A stretch of DNA of 32,876 nt from Bryobacterales bacterium. Its GTDB lineage: Bacteria > Acidobacteriota > Terriglobia > Bryobacterales > Bryobacteraceae. The stretch covers positions 1 through 32,876 of the forward strand of contig PMSX01000014.1 of assembly GCA_003167495.1 (NCBI GenBank), read 5' to 3'. Under the pieces are notes generated by a model, which was not told where the DNA came from, ran no database searches, and worked only from the letters and a program-made list of their open reading frames with translations. The stretch's first letter is position 1. The number at the start of each line of letters is the position of its first letter. This document shows positions 16,467 to 25,222 of this stretch, piece after piece. The position numbers and the translations under genes are program-made.

Positions 16467-19400
16467 ATGAATCGCGAGCGAATCCTTGACCTGTTTTCGG
16501 CAGCGATGCCAATCATAAAGTTAGAAGAGTCGTGGACCAATCAGTATCCGGCTGAAATATTTCGCGATGGGAGAATTGTTTGGCTCGCTTTGCATCACCG
16601 TTCTACAGCCGGCGATGAGGATCTGCTGCGGATTCCTGCTGGCATCCATCTGTTGGATATGCTCGCGTTTATCGGGTCGGGCATCAGCGAGCTCACGGCA
16701 CTCCATGTTCTATTCCATAGACAACCGGACTTGGATGACGGTCGCCGGTACGACGTGTCGATTCCGTGGCGTCGAACCTTGCTGAATCGGATTATCAGGG
16801 AACACAACTTACGCGACCGGGCGTTTTGGGGCGCGAGCGTGGCTAACAGTATTACGGCTAAGACGCTAGATGGCGTTGCAACGCAAGTCGTCGGCGCGTT
16901 GTATTTGGTCGCTGGGTATCAGCACATTTTCGGACTTGCAAATTTGGCGGTATCCGAAGAAACCCACAATATTTCTCAGCCATCCGAAGCCGATCTCGTT
17001 GCGAGTGATCCGAAGAGCGCATTGCAAAGATACTCGCAGTCTTTGACCGGCTTGGGGCCTCAATACAAGATAGTCGAGAGGAGCGGTCCAGAGCACAATC
17101 TGACATTTCGGTGCCGAGTAGTTGTTGGTCGAAGAGCGGCCGAGGGCGTCGGCAATTCTAAGAGGCGCGCAGAAAGCGCTGCGGCTCATGCCTATCTTCA
17201 GCAACACGTACCTAATTATCTCTCTTCTGCGGCAAGGCCATCTAAAGATCCGTACACCGGGCCACGTCGCTATCATGGATGCGAATCCCTACCTGCCGAA
17301 AAGGCGGAGGCGATGTTGAAAATAGCACAGGCATTTAACTTTCCGCCTCAGGGAATGTCAGCAGTGCAGCGCGGAGTGACAACAAGGGCTTTCTCCAGCG
17401 AAACGGGAGCCCCGAACATTGCCCCATTTGCACAACTAGGTTCACTGGTTCTGACGTGCATCGTGAAGCTCTCAATTGCTGCGGCGGTTCTGCCGATCGT
17501 TGAGAGGGTTCGAAGTGGATTTCCGACCATTCTCGCAGGACATCTGCTCAAAAATACTAACGTCGCTCAAGCTTGGACGCTTTTGCCTTTTGAAGGGGCA
17601 ATGCTGTGTCCGCAACGATTCGTTCTAACGGAAGGCACCCAAGCCGATCTGATACAGGGTGTGCTCGGGGCCGCCCTGGTTACACATCGCACTCTTGATT
17701 CGGTTATTGCCAATGCACCGGAAACAGTCGTTCAATGGATCGAGTCGGATGTTAATCGCGGCATTCATCTCGGGGAGGCAGTACAACATTCAAAAAGCTC
17801 TTTGCAGGAGTGGACGACGGCTCTAGGGCTCGGCTGTGCATACAGCAACAGGGTAGAAGGTCCAGATCACGGCAAGCAGTTTACATCACTTTTGACTCTA
17901 CAAAGTTCGACACTGAATCGGGGGTTCGTTCTCGAGGGTGGATCAGCGACAAATGTTAGAGACTCAGAAGCGCAGGTTGCAGCGATCGCGCTCCGCACGA
18001 TTAATGATGTTCACAAAAGCACATCGATACCCGAAGAGAAGTGTAGCCGAGATTTGCATTGTTACTTGCTAGAGCATTCAATAGCATCGTTACCACAATC
18101 AAAGAGAATCACTACTAAATGGGTTGAATTAGGCGCGCTTGGCACTGGTTTTCTTCGGAAGGCCCAGGTCTCGGATTTCTGGAACTGGGGAATTGCTTCA
18201 GTGAATCATCAAATGTCGTCACTGTACGAGCGGAATCGACAAGCTGTCCTGGGCTATTATGACCAGGCTGGCGCTTTGTGTTTTGATAGTTTAAGCACCT
18301 ATGGTCAGCGACTTGCATTCGTTATAAAGAACGTTCAGTCGCTCTCTGAGGAAGACGCTCCTGAACTATTTTCCGCCGCGGTCGCGCACGTTCGGGAACT
18401 ATCGAAGATTCTTGATTTGTCTGCCCGCTCTGTTCTTAGTAGTGACCTGGCCGTAATTCAAGAAGATCTTAGGCTCCTGCGCGTTCTTAGCAGAGAGTGT
18501 GCAGTTTCAATCGATCCCGAATTGCCACAATCCTTCTTACAAAGGGAGCAGTTCGTTACTAACTTGCTATGTGAAGCCGTCCTGCACTGCACCGGAAGCG
18601 TCGGCAGCGGCCTTGTGAATGCGCTCAGCGCAAAGCGCTACGGTGCCGATAAAATGCGGCTGGAACTTTGTTTCGCTATTGAAACAGCTCCTCAATGTCC
18701 CGATTCTACGACTTCCGACCTGTGGCGGTTCTATTTCGACAATGTCCCGGTGATGACTTGTGCGGCTATAGAGAATAAACTTGAATTCGTTATAGGTCTC
18801 GCATCTTTAGATGGGCCGTTGTTACCAGCATGTGCTCATCTCGCTTTTGTGACGGGAGGGACTTCGGAAGATCACGCGTTGAAGAGGGAGGCCTCACGCC
18901 TCCTGCATGACATCAAGAACTGTCTGACTGCTTGCCGAAGTCTGTTGTCGAGCATGGGGGACTCTCGAACTGCTCGGCTTCGTGCGCAACTAGAGGTCCG
19001 TACGGAGTTGGATAAAGCAGTCGCCCTTTCGAGCTCGCTCGCCCATATTAGCGGCGGCATCGGGCCGCAGGATCTCAAGGAGTTCGACATCGCCGAGTTC
19101 ATGAAAACCTACGCGTTGAGTTTGATGACTGGGTTACGCGCCGGCGTTCGTCTAATGCCCGCTGCGACCCGCGAGCGAACGATTATCGTTAGTGAGGATC
19201 GAGTTCTCCAATTGGTTTTGGATAATCTGATCAAGAATTCGCTCGAAGCGATGCCGCAAGGCGGCGAGCTCGGGATTGATTGGGTGTTTGATAGGGATTT
19301 ACTTCTGATCGAAGTCAAAGATTCTGGAGCAGGCATGCCCCCACAATTGCTCCAGTCGATTCTAAAAGGTGAGCCGGTGCCATCGGTTAAGCGCACAGGA

Positions 19401-19526
19401 TCCGGCATCGGCATGCTCAGCGTGATTGCCCTGCTCAGTAGGCTGGGCGGCAAACTTGCCGGTAGCAGTTCGGAAGGCGAGGGTACTTCTTGGATAATTT
19501 CTGTGCCCAGCGGCGGAGCTGCATAG
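16467..19526 (+). CDS. Histidine kinase with tandem pseudo-RNase III and dsRNA-binding modules
   Basis: This 1019-residue protein has no membrane segment. Residues ~38-160 resemble RNase III (ALHHRS, then LAFIGSGISELTALHVLF, then VVGALYLVAG). Residues ~181-246 are a clear dsRNA-binding domain (DPKSALQ, VERSGPEH, GNSKRRAESAAA). The pattern repeats: ~300-428 (FAQLGSLVL, TQADLIQGVLGAAL) and a second, weaker dsRBD at ~442-513 (SSLQEW, VEGPDH). In both RNase III cores the catalytic Glu and Asp of LExLGD are Ala and Ser, and the last Glu is Thr or Gln, so cleavage looks lost. Residues ~514-800 are unrecognised. A kinase module ends it: H box LLHDIKN (His814), N box NLIKNSLEA, G1 DSGAGM, G2 GSGIGM. 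I infer a cytoplasmic dsRNA sensor that phosphorylates the next gene's product, 13 bp downstream. Confidence 0.85.
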   Translation: MNRERILDLFSAAMPIIKLEESWTNQYPAEIFRDGRIVWLALHHRSTAGDEDLLRIPAGIHLLDMLAFIGSGISELTALHVLFHRQPDLDDGRRYDVSIPWRRTLLNRIIREHNLRDRAFWGASVANSITAKTLDGVATQVVGALYLVAGYQHIFGLANLAVSEETHNISQPSEADLVASDPKSALQRYSQSLTGLGPQYKIVERSGPEHNLTFRCRVVVGRRAAEGVGNSKRRAESAAAHAYLQQHVPNYLSSAARPSKDPYTGPRRYHGCESLPAEKAEAMLKIAQAFNFPPQGMSAVQRGVTTRAFSSETGAPNIAPFAQLGSLVLTCIVKLSIAAAVLPIVERVRSGFPTILAGHLLKNTNVAQAWTLLPFEGAMLCPQRFVLTEGTQADLIQGVLGAALVTHRTLDSVIANAPETVVQWIESDVNRGIHLGEAVQHSKSSLQEWTTALGLGCAYSNRVEGPDHGKQFTSLLTLQSSTLNRGFVLEGGSATNVRDSEAQVAAIALRTINDVHKSTSIPEEKCSRDLHCYLLEHSIASLPQSKRITTKWVELGALGTGFLRKAQVSDFWNWGIASVNHQMSSLYERNRQAVLGYYDQAGALCFDSLSTYGQRLAFVIKNVQSLSEEDAPELFSAAVAHVRELSKILDLSARSVLSSDLAVIQEDLRLLRVLSRECAVSIDPELPQSFLQREQFVTNLLCEAVLHCTGSVGSGLVNALSAKRYGADKMRLELCFAIETAPQCPDSTTSDLWRFYFDNVPVMTCAAIENKLEFVIGLASLDGPLLPACAHLAFVTGGTSEDHALKREASRLLHDIKNCLTACRSLLSSMGDSRTARLRAQLEVRTELDKAVALSSSLAHISGGIGPQDLKEFDIAEFMKTYALSLMTGLRAGVRLMPAATRERTIIVSEDRVLQLVLDNLIKNSLEAMPQGGELGIDWVFDRDLLLIEVKDSGAGMPPQLLQSILKGEPVPSVKRTGSGIGMLSVIALLSRLGGKLAGSSSEGEGTSWIISVPSGGAA

Positions 19527-19539
19527 GTTGGTGTTCTGA

Positions 19540-20718
19540 ATGGCTACTCGACTCAGAATTTTGTGGGCTGACGACCAGAAACAGACAGCTGAAGCTTTGA
19601 GTCAGAAGCTGCGTGATCTGGATGCGCGGGTGAAATTCTGTACAGATGGCAGCTCTGCGTTGGATGAGCTTTCTAGGGGATATTTCGACTTGCTGATCCT
19701 GGATCTATCCATGCCGCCTGACCGGTGGGGCGGTCTGTTTGTTCTTGAACAGCTCGCAAGTCGTGCTCTGCGGATTCCGGTCCTTGTTCTCTCCGGTGAG
19801 GGCACGCAAACTGAAACGATTAAAGCTCTGAGATTGGGTGCGCATGATTACGTCACCAAGGATCGGGCGGACGAAGAGCTAAGAGGGACTGTTGAAAAAA
19901 CAATCAAGGAATATTGGTCACCTATCTGTAAAAGTGGTGATCTTTTCCTCCCGGCGCCCATTGCGGTGCCTCTCGCCGCCTATTTATCAGAGGAATCAGA
20001 TTCATCTCGACTGCGCAGGATTACCGAATATTTCGAATCCGTCGTGCGGTTCTCCGCTGTGATACTTGCGTCTTCAGCGGAGAGAAAGCCAATGCTTAAA
20101 GAGTTGTTGGGCCTAGGAAGTCCGTCATTCGGGACTTGGGATGAGCTTCGCCGTCGCCTCCAGGGAATGAATGTTCCGCTTCAGCCGAGCGAAAAAGGTA
20201 TCAGCTACGCGCTCGAGGACGGGATGATGATCGAGCAGATCGTCGGCGTTAGGAATGATTTAGTGCACGGCCGTGAACCGTCGTTTGCCGCCTGCGAGGG
20301 CTACCTAAAGAAGTTCATTCCGGCTCTTGAACAATCGGTGAAGGTACTTTCGCAACGGTTGGTGGGACAGCTCGTACACGTTAGTTGGCTTGGGCATGAC
20401 GGAGTCGATTTTGAAATCATTGGTCGTGAGATATCTGGAAAAGATCCGGCTTTTCGAGCCTTCAAAGGAATATATCCTTCACGCTTGGTAACCAAACGCA
20501 CATATTGGCGCGACGGCGACGAATACCGCAACGTGGAACCTCTCCTGTTAACGCAAGCCACAGGAAACACTTGGCAAGTATTGATCTTCGATGGTTTCAA
20601 AGGTGACAGGTCCTCTATTCGGGGCGATGAGGATCTTCAGTACGTGGAGATTCTGTCTCGGCGAAGACAAGAACCGGCGAACCGTTACTTTACGAAGGAT
20701 CTAGGATTTCCACAGTAG
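19540..20718 (+). CDS. Response regulator with HEPN-type output domain
   Basis: This 392-residue protein has a receiver domain (residues 1-~125) with the acidic pair D11/D12, phospho-acceptor D55 (LILDLSMP), S85 and K107, so it is a competent receiver. Residues ~150-270 are helical with FESVVRFSAVILA, SPSFGTWDELRRRL and VGVRNDLVHG. The R238-x4-H243 spacing is the catalytic motif of HEPN RNases. The last ~115 residues look beta-rich and are unrecognised. There is no DNA-binding domain, so the output is probably enzymatic or protein-binding rather than transcriptional. It follows the kinase by 13 bp and must be its partner. HEPN RNases cut tRNA or mRNA in many toxin and defence systems; RNase activity here is an inference from the motif. 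The gene ends 17 bp from the convergent GHKL gene. Confidence 0.82.
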   Translation: MATRLRILWADDQKQTAEALSQKLRDLDARVKFCTDGSSALDELSRGYFDLLILDLSMPPDRWGGLFVLEQLASRALRIPVLVLSGEGTQTETIKALRLGAHDYVTKDRADEELRGTVEKTIKEYWSPICKSGDLFLPAPIAVPLAAYLSEESDSSRLRRITEYFESVVRFSAVILASSAERKPMLKELLGLGSPSFGTWDELRRRLQGMNVPLQPSEKGISYALEDGMMIEQIVGVRNDLVHGREPSFAACEGYLKKFIPALEQSVKVLSQRLVGQLVHVSWLGHDGVDFEIIGREISGKDPAFRAFKGIYPSRLVTKRTYWRDGDEYRNVEPLLLTQATGNTWQVLIFDGFKGDRSSIRGDEDLQYVEILSRRRQEPANRYFTKDLGFPQ

Positions 20719-20735
20719 ATGGGCATGCTTTTGCC

Positions 20736-22265
20736 TCATTTCAGTCCGGCTAGCGCCTTCCGGACGCGGCCGAAGACCTGCGGTTCCAAGTAAGGCTCCA
20801 CGATTCCAAGCGTGGTTTTTACAACCTCGCTCAGGATCTCCGTTCTGAGCGATGCGATCTGAGCTGCTGACGCGGGAGTAGCTCCCAAGCGTTGCTTCAC
20901 CAGATCGACCGAATCGACGAAGGATTTCAGCTGCACTCGGGTATCTCCGTCAGCATCGGCGAGGGCCGAAGTGATCTTTTTGCGGATCAGTCCGGCACTA
21001 TGGAGGATTTCGAGCCTCACATCGTTAGCGATGGGCTTTGATGAATCAACCTTCTTTTCAAGTTTCGCCACGTCGCGGGAAAGGACGCCGATGCTCTTCT
21101 GTAAGCTCTTGGAGAGGTCGTAGGCACGCTTTGCGAGAGGTTTGCACATGACATCCCGCAGCTCCCTGCGTGCGATCACCCAATCGGAGTTGTCTTCAAA
21201 ACCATCGCGGCGCGCGTTTGGGATGAGCTGATCGTCGCCGATATGCACTTCTCCGACGTAGTATTTATTGAAGCGCTCTTTCGACAAATTACCCTCGCTG
21301 AAAAGCTCGTCCAGAATGGCGGTGCGGCCAATCTGGATGTTCCTGACCCTCACACGTATTCCGTTGATCCTTTCATCGGTAAGCATGGCCGGTTTATCGG
21401 GAAGACCGACCCATGCCCACCAGTTACTCTCTTCTCCTTCGAAATACTTGATCTCGTGGATGTTGACACTGCCGCCTTTTCTGGCAATTGAACCCTGGTA
21501 AGCCTTATAGACCGGAAAGGCTGCCTGGTCGTTTGTGCCGAGGTGAATCGACACACTCTCGATAGGGAAACCGGCTGCGGTCGCTTTGGATGCAATCTCC
21601 TTTCCGGCGACCCAAGACGGATCAAAATCGACGGGCGCCGTCTCCATAAGATAATCTCGGATGCTTTCAAGGTCTTTGAACTCTTCGGGAGCCTGCGCGA
21701 GGCCTTTCAGCGTTACCACCATGTAGTGGGCTTTCGCGTCAGACACGTGGATCGTTGCGGACTTTACGTTGTCTTGAAGAAGCTGCGCTAGGGGCTGACT
21801 TTCTTCCACGCCTGAGGTCATCGCAGTTCTCAGGGACCGGCAGTCAAAAGTAACGGTGGTTTCGGTGGCCTCGCCCGAGGCCTTCGTGCGGAAGGAAAGG
21901 GTGTTGCAGAAGGCGATGCCCGCGAGCCTTCCGATACCGCGAAATCCGGCATCCTTGTTCCTTGCCTTTTTCGACAGGCCAATGGCGGTCAGAGTACCCA
22001 AAGCGGAGACCGCCGAGAGTCCCGTGCCATTATCCTGAACCGAGATCGTGTTCACATCCGGCAACGTAACCTTAATGCGGCCTTCAGATACTTTTATAAT
22101 CTTGCCCCGGACCGCCGCTCGAATGGAATCGAACGAATTCTGAACGTATTCGCGGAGCGCATTACGGGACTCAGCGTACATTCCGGTCGTCAGTGTCTCT
22201 AACACGTAGGAACCGATATACGGCTCGAGTATAGTTTTCTTGGTTGCTTTGTTTTCCTTAGCCAT
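20736..22265 (-). CDS. GHKL (Hsp90-type) ATPase paralogue, operon with PIN-like nuclease
   Basis: This 509-residue protein has an N-terminal GHKL ATPase domain: N box EYVQNSFDSIR (Asn ~43), DNGTGL (~78-83), GFRGIGRLAGIAF (~107-119). A middle domain follows with the same LIPNARRDGFE signature as the GHKL protein at 8003-9559, and then a helical tail. The two are clear paralogues in overall order, although their genes sit in different operons. I start at ATG 22263-22265, which overlaps the stop of the PIN-like gene by 8 bp. Longer starts fall inside that gene. Conformational switching by ATP is expected. Its likely client or partner is the PIN-like nuclease encoded just upstream. Confidence 0.8.
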   Translation of the reverse strand: MAKENKATKKTILEPYIGSYVLETLTTGMYAESRNALREYVQNSFDSIRAAVRGKIIKVSEGRIKVTLPDVNTISVQDNGTGLSAVSALGTLTAIGLSKKARNKDAGFRGIGRLAGIAFCNTLSFRTKASGEATETTVTFDCRSLRTAMTSGVEESQPLAQLLQDNVKSATIHVSDAKAHYMVVTLKGLAQAPEEFKDLESIRDYLMETAPVDFDPSWVAGKEIASKATAAGFPIESVSIHLGTNDQAAFPVYKAYQGSIARKGGSVNIHEIKYFEGEESNWWAWVGLPDKPAMLTDERINGIRVRVRNIQIGRTAILDELFSEGNLSKERFNKYYVGEVHIGDDQLIPNARRDGFEDNSDWVIARRELRDVMCKPLAKRAYDLSKSLQKSIGVLSRDVAKLEKKVDSSKPIANDVRLEILHSAGLIRKKITSALADADGDTRVQLKSFVDSVDLVKQRLGATPASAAQIASLRTEILSEVVKTTLGIVEPYLEPQVFGRVRKALAGLK

Positions 22266-24117
22266 TGGCGTCAATGTCCTTTTCAAACGCAAGGGTAAAG
22301 TCGTCTACCACGCCGCCAAAATCGGTACGACAATGGCTAACTCCAGTCAAGGGCGTCCAGCTTAGTGCGACACTCGGTTCACGGTCGGGTTTAATCTGGG
22401 TGATGGGAATGAAGAACCTCCGGCTCACTACCGCGCATATTTCCTCCACAGTCGCCGTCTCCTTGCCGAATAGCGAATTCAGGGCCGATTGGCTTCCGGC
22501 TTCGACATCGCAGAGGAGTTCGCGACCGCTACATAGCAGGCTCCTAAGCAGCTTCGCCTTCGATCCGACTGGAACGTCAAAACTAATTCGTAGATCGACG
22601 GTTATCGGCTCAGTTGAAGGCGGCGCTAGGAACAACTGTTTCGAAGACGCCAATAGGTCCGTGACTCTCTGAATGCAGGGCTCGAAGCGGGCCTGAGTCT
22701 GCAGTTCAAATAATCCGGTAAAGGGACCATCCAGCGGCGTCGGCCTCAGACTCAATTCATCGTCGAAATACAGTTCGATAAACATCCCTAGCGCGAGCGC
22801 GTTCACTATCGCGTCTGGCACCGAACGCTCAGCACGAAATATGTCGAAGACGTCGACCCCCCCGGCGGAAAGTGAGGATGCTACGCGATACAATCTTCGT
22901 CCCAGAAAAAGCAGTTCGGATGGCACCAGTTCGAGGAGGAGCGGGTCGCCGAGCAGCTCTGCTGCCGCCTCGTTGCGATCCGGAATTATGCCAGAGAGCC
23001 TCCCGACTAACATATGAAAGTCTGGATTGTCGTCCAAACTGGGCACTGCCTTCAGATCCAGAGTATTTAGGTCAATGCTTTTCGGTGTGGTTACTACGGT
23101 CGTCGTTTCGGTCACTTCTTCCGGTTCAGTAGCAAAAGGCGCATATCCCATTACTTTGGTGTTAATGCCGACTGATTTCTCGCTGAGGGTTCTCGGATGG
23201 GTCACGGCCGTAAGAGCCTTGACGGAGGCAGGCGTTAATTTGTCCAACAGAACCGAAAGAATGCGCGGGTTTACAACAAGTAGTATCTTGGTTCCAGTCT
23301 TCGACTTGAGTTCGTGTTCAAGCATGGGGTGAGGAAGCTTCGCTTCAAGGCCAGCCTCGTGGAGCTCGCCCTTTATGTGTCCATCATAAGTTTCAATTTT
23401 GATGGGCTTACAATACCAATCTGTCTTTTCGTCTCTCGTGATAATGATCGCCTTTAGCGCGCACGGTGAGCGATTCGCCAAATCCTTAACTATTTCCTGC
23501 CAGAAGAACAAATCTCCGACGGTATTTTCGAGCTTATGGGCATCCTTGTAGCCCGGTGGAATTCTTCCTTCGAATCGGATGGACTGCGTTGCCGTAACGG
23601 GTTCGAGCAGACTGAAGAGATGCGACGTAATCATCCGCTCATTCACGAAAGTGATTACCTCTGAGACGGCAGCTTCATACCGGCTCTTGTTGTTCTCCAT
23701 TCGGTTTAGGACATTATTAATGTCCATGATTCTCTCGCGTGTCTGCCCGACTAGTTCTGAGGTGCTTGCGTAACCCGTTGCTGCGGAGATGGTCGGGTCA
23801 GCACCGGTGCTGACGTCTTTGAGCAGCTCTGTGAGTGTTTTCCTATAATGCGAAACCCTTTTCGAGAAATCCGCTAGTATTGTGCCCTCTCGCAGATGAT
23901 GATACAGCTCGTGCGCCGTCCAGGTCGGGATGATCACCCGGTCGGTCAGTTTCGTGCGGCACCACGTCAGAAACTCAGTGCGGGCTTCGGCGCCGATGCG
24001 TAACAGCCACATCAGGACTGAAGTATCCGGGTAAACCGGGACATCTGGGTCGGCCAACGCGGTTTCGAGCGCCTCATGATATTCCTTCAGCCGTATGATT
24101 TGATCGGGAATCCGCAT
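22258..24117 (-). CDS. PIN-like (PIN_8 type) domain protein with large C-terminal extension
   Basis: This 619-residue protein has an N-terminal PIN-like nuclease domain of the PIN_8 type. It shows VPVYPDTSVLMWLL (Asp ~31), a conserved acidic residue in TAHELYHHL (~70), the diagnostic RIPPGYKDAHK (~185-195), GDLFFWQEIV (Asp ~202) and IIITRDEKTDWYCK (Asp ~229, 233). These acids form the metal-binding site of PIN RNases. Residues ~240-619 are unrecognised and may bind the GHKL partner. PIN_8 proteins are common in defence islands as suspected RNases. The gene lies 92 bp after the HNH-like gene and overlaps the GHKL ATPase gene by 8 bp, so the pair is likely co-translated. It is convergent with the two-component genes. 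Confidence 0.78.
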   Translation of the reverse strand: MRIPDQIIRLKEYHEALETALADPDVPVYPDTSVLMWLLRIGAEARTEFLTWCRTKLTDRVIIPTWTAHELYHHLREGTILADFSKRVSHYRKTLTELLKDVSTGADPTISAATGYASTSELVGQTRERIMDINNVLNRMENNKSRYEAAVSEVITFVNERMITSHLFSLLEPVTATQSIRFEGRIPPGYKDAHKLENTVGDLFFWQEIVKDLANRSPCALKAIIITRDEKTDWYCKPIKIETYDGHIKGELHEAGLEAKLPHPMLEHELKSKTGTKILLVVNPRILSVLLDKLTPASVKALTAVTHPRTLSEKSVGINTKVMGYAPFATEPEEVTETTTVVTTPKSIDLNTLDLKAVPSLDDNPDFHMLVGRLSGIIPDRNEAAAELLGDPLLLELVPSELLFLGRRLYRVASSLSAGGVDVFDIFRAERSVPDAIVNALALGMFIELYFDDELSLRPTPLDGPFTGLFELQTQARFEPCIQRVTDLLASSKQLFLAPPSTEPITVDLRISFDVPVGSKAKLLRSLLCSGRELLCDVEAGSQSALNSLFGKETATVEEICAVVSRRFFIPITQIKPDREPSVALSWTPLTGVSHCRTDFGGVVDDFTLAFEKDIDANG

Positions 24118-24209
24118 GTTCGAGAAGAGTTTGGGTTATGGTTTTCGGCGAAGCGCTTATTCTAACAACTCAGTTGCTTCTTCAAGTTGGCGTCCTCGCC
24201 GCTCAACGA

Positions 24210-24983
24210 TCAGACCCATGCGAAATAGATTGTGTGCGACCTCGAAGCCTTTCGTTCACTAAGATTGAAATTGAACTTCGCCGGATGCCGTACGAACGTT
24301 AACTGCGACCATTCGGGAACTCGAGTAGAACCAGAAATCTCCGCTGGACTTCGATCCGACGGCAACCAGAGCATCAAACTGATACCGCTGACTTTAAACA
24401 ATCCGGCCACAAGTCGTCTGTCGCCGAGAAGCATTGTTGCCAAACTGAACACCTTGCCTTCGGGTGGCTCAATTACTTTCGACGATTCAACAGCAACGTA
24501 AAGACCGGAATGGCCGTGGAATGGTTGGCGTCCGAAGGCGATCTGGGCAAGCTCGTCAGGGCACTTTCCTGGTTCTGTCGCATCCAAACCGATAAGATTG
24601 TTGCCACGAAACGAGAAGTTAATGAAGGTCTTCAGCATCCATCGTTCCAGCAAGACTCCATCGACGTCAAACCGCTTTGTGGCCCACAGCTTCGATGGTG
24701 CGAGGCTACGTCGTAGCCCAAATAGCCGAACCGCCTCTTCGAACGTTGTGAATGTTTGGCCAGCCGCGGTATCGGCGGGTGATAGCTCTGCATTGTGATC
24801 CCTACACAGAACATTCGCCACCAGGGTCTCGACGGAAATCTCCTTAGGCTTTTCCTTGCACCAACTGAACCCTTCAACAATGACGCTCTTCGTGTCGAAG
24901 ATACAACGAGAAGCAAGGTGCTCACCGGACATTTGTCTTGAGCATCCTCCCAGACTGCGCGCCCAACATTCTTTCATTTCCAC
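24210..24983 (-). CDS. HNH-like zinc-binding protein
   Basis: This 257-residue protein has a paired-cysteine and histidine arrangement at its N-terminus: Cys6 and Cys14, then SGEHLASRCIF (His ~22), and later VLCRDHNAELSPAD (Cys ~60, His ~63, Asn ~64). The CxxHN block with an upstream EH is typical of HNH endonuclease relatives that bind one zinc ion. The remainder is unrecognised. It may be a nuclease or a degenerate zinc-binding domain, since the central catalytic His is not certain. It lies 92 bp upstream of the PIN-like gene on the same strand, so it is probably in the same transcription unit. A defence effector role is inferred. Confidence 0.62.
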   Translation of the reverse strand: MEMKECWARSLGGCSRQMSGEHLASRCIFDTKSVIVEGFSWCKEKPKEISVETLVANVLCRDHNAELSPADTAAGQTFTTFEEAVRLFGLRRSLAPSKLWATKRFDVDGVLLERWMLKTFINFSFRGNNLIGLDATEPGKCPDELAQIAFGRQPFHGHSGLYVAVESSKVIEPPEGKVFSLATMLLGDRRLVAGLFKVSGISLMLWLPSDRSPAEISGSTRVPEWSQLTFVRHPAKFNFNLSERKASRSHTIYFAWV

Positions 24984-25222
24984 GTCCCGTGATCGCTATG
25001 AGAAGCGCCGCGCCCTTCATTTATGTGATCTCCCATAGCCGCCGGAGTCTGGCATCGCGAAGGCAGTCGCTGAAACGCGCAATTCGCTGCTCTCCTAAAA
25101 TCTGTCGAGCGTGAGCTACCCCGGCTGCGGCTCGTAGTTGGATTGTTGGAGGCAATTTGACTAAATTCTAACAGCGTTCAAAGATTGTGGCACCACTCTT
25201 TAAGATGCGATTCTGAAAAGTG

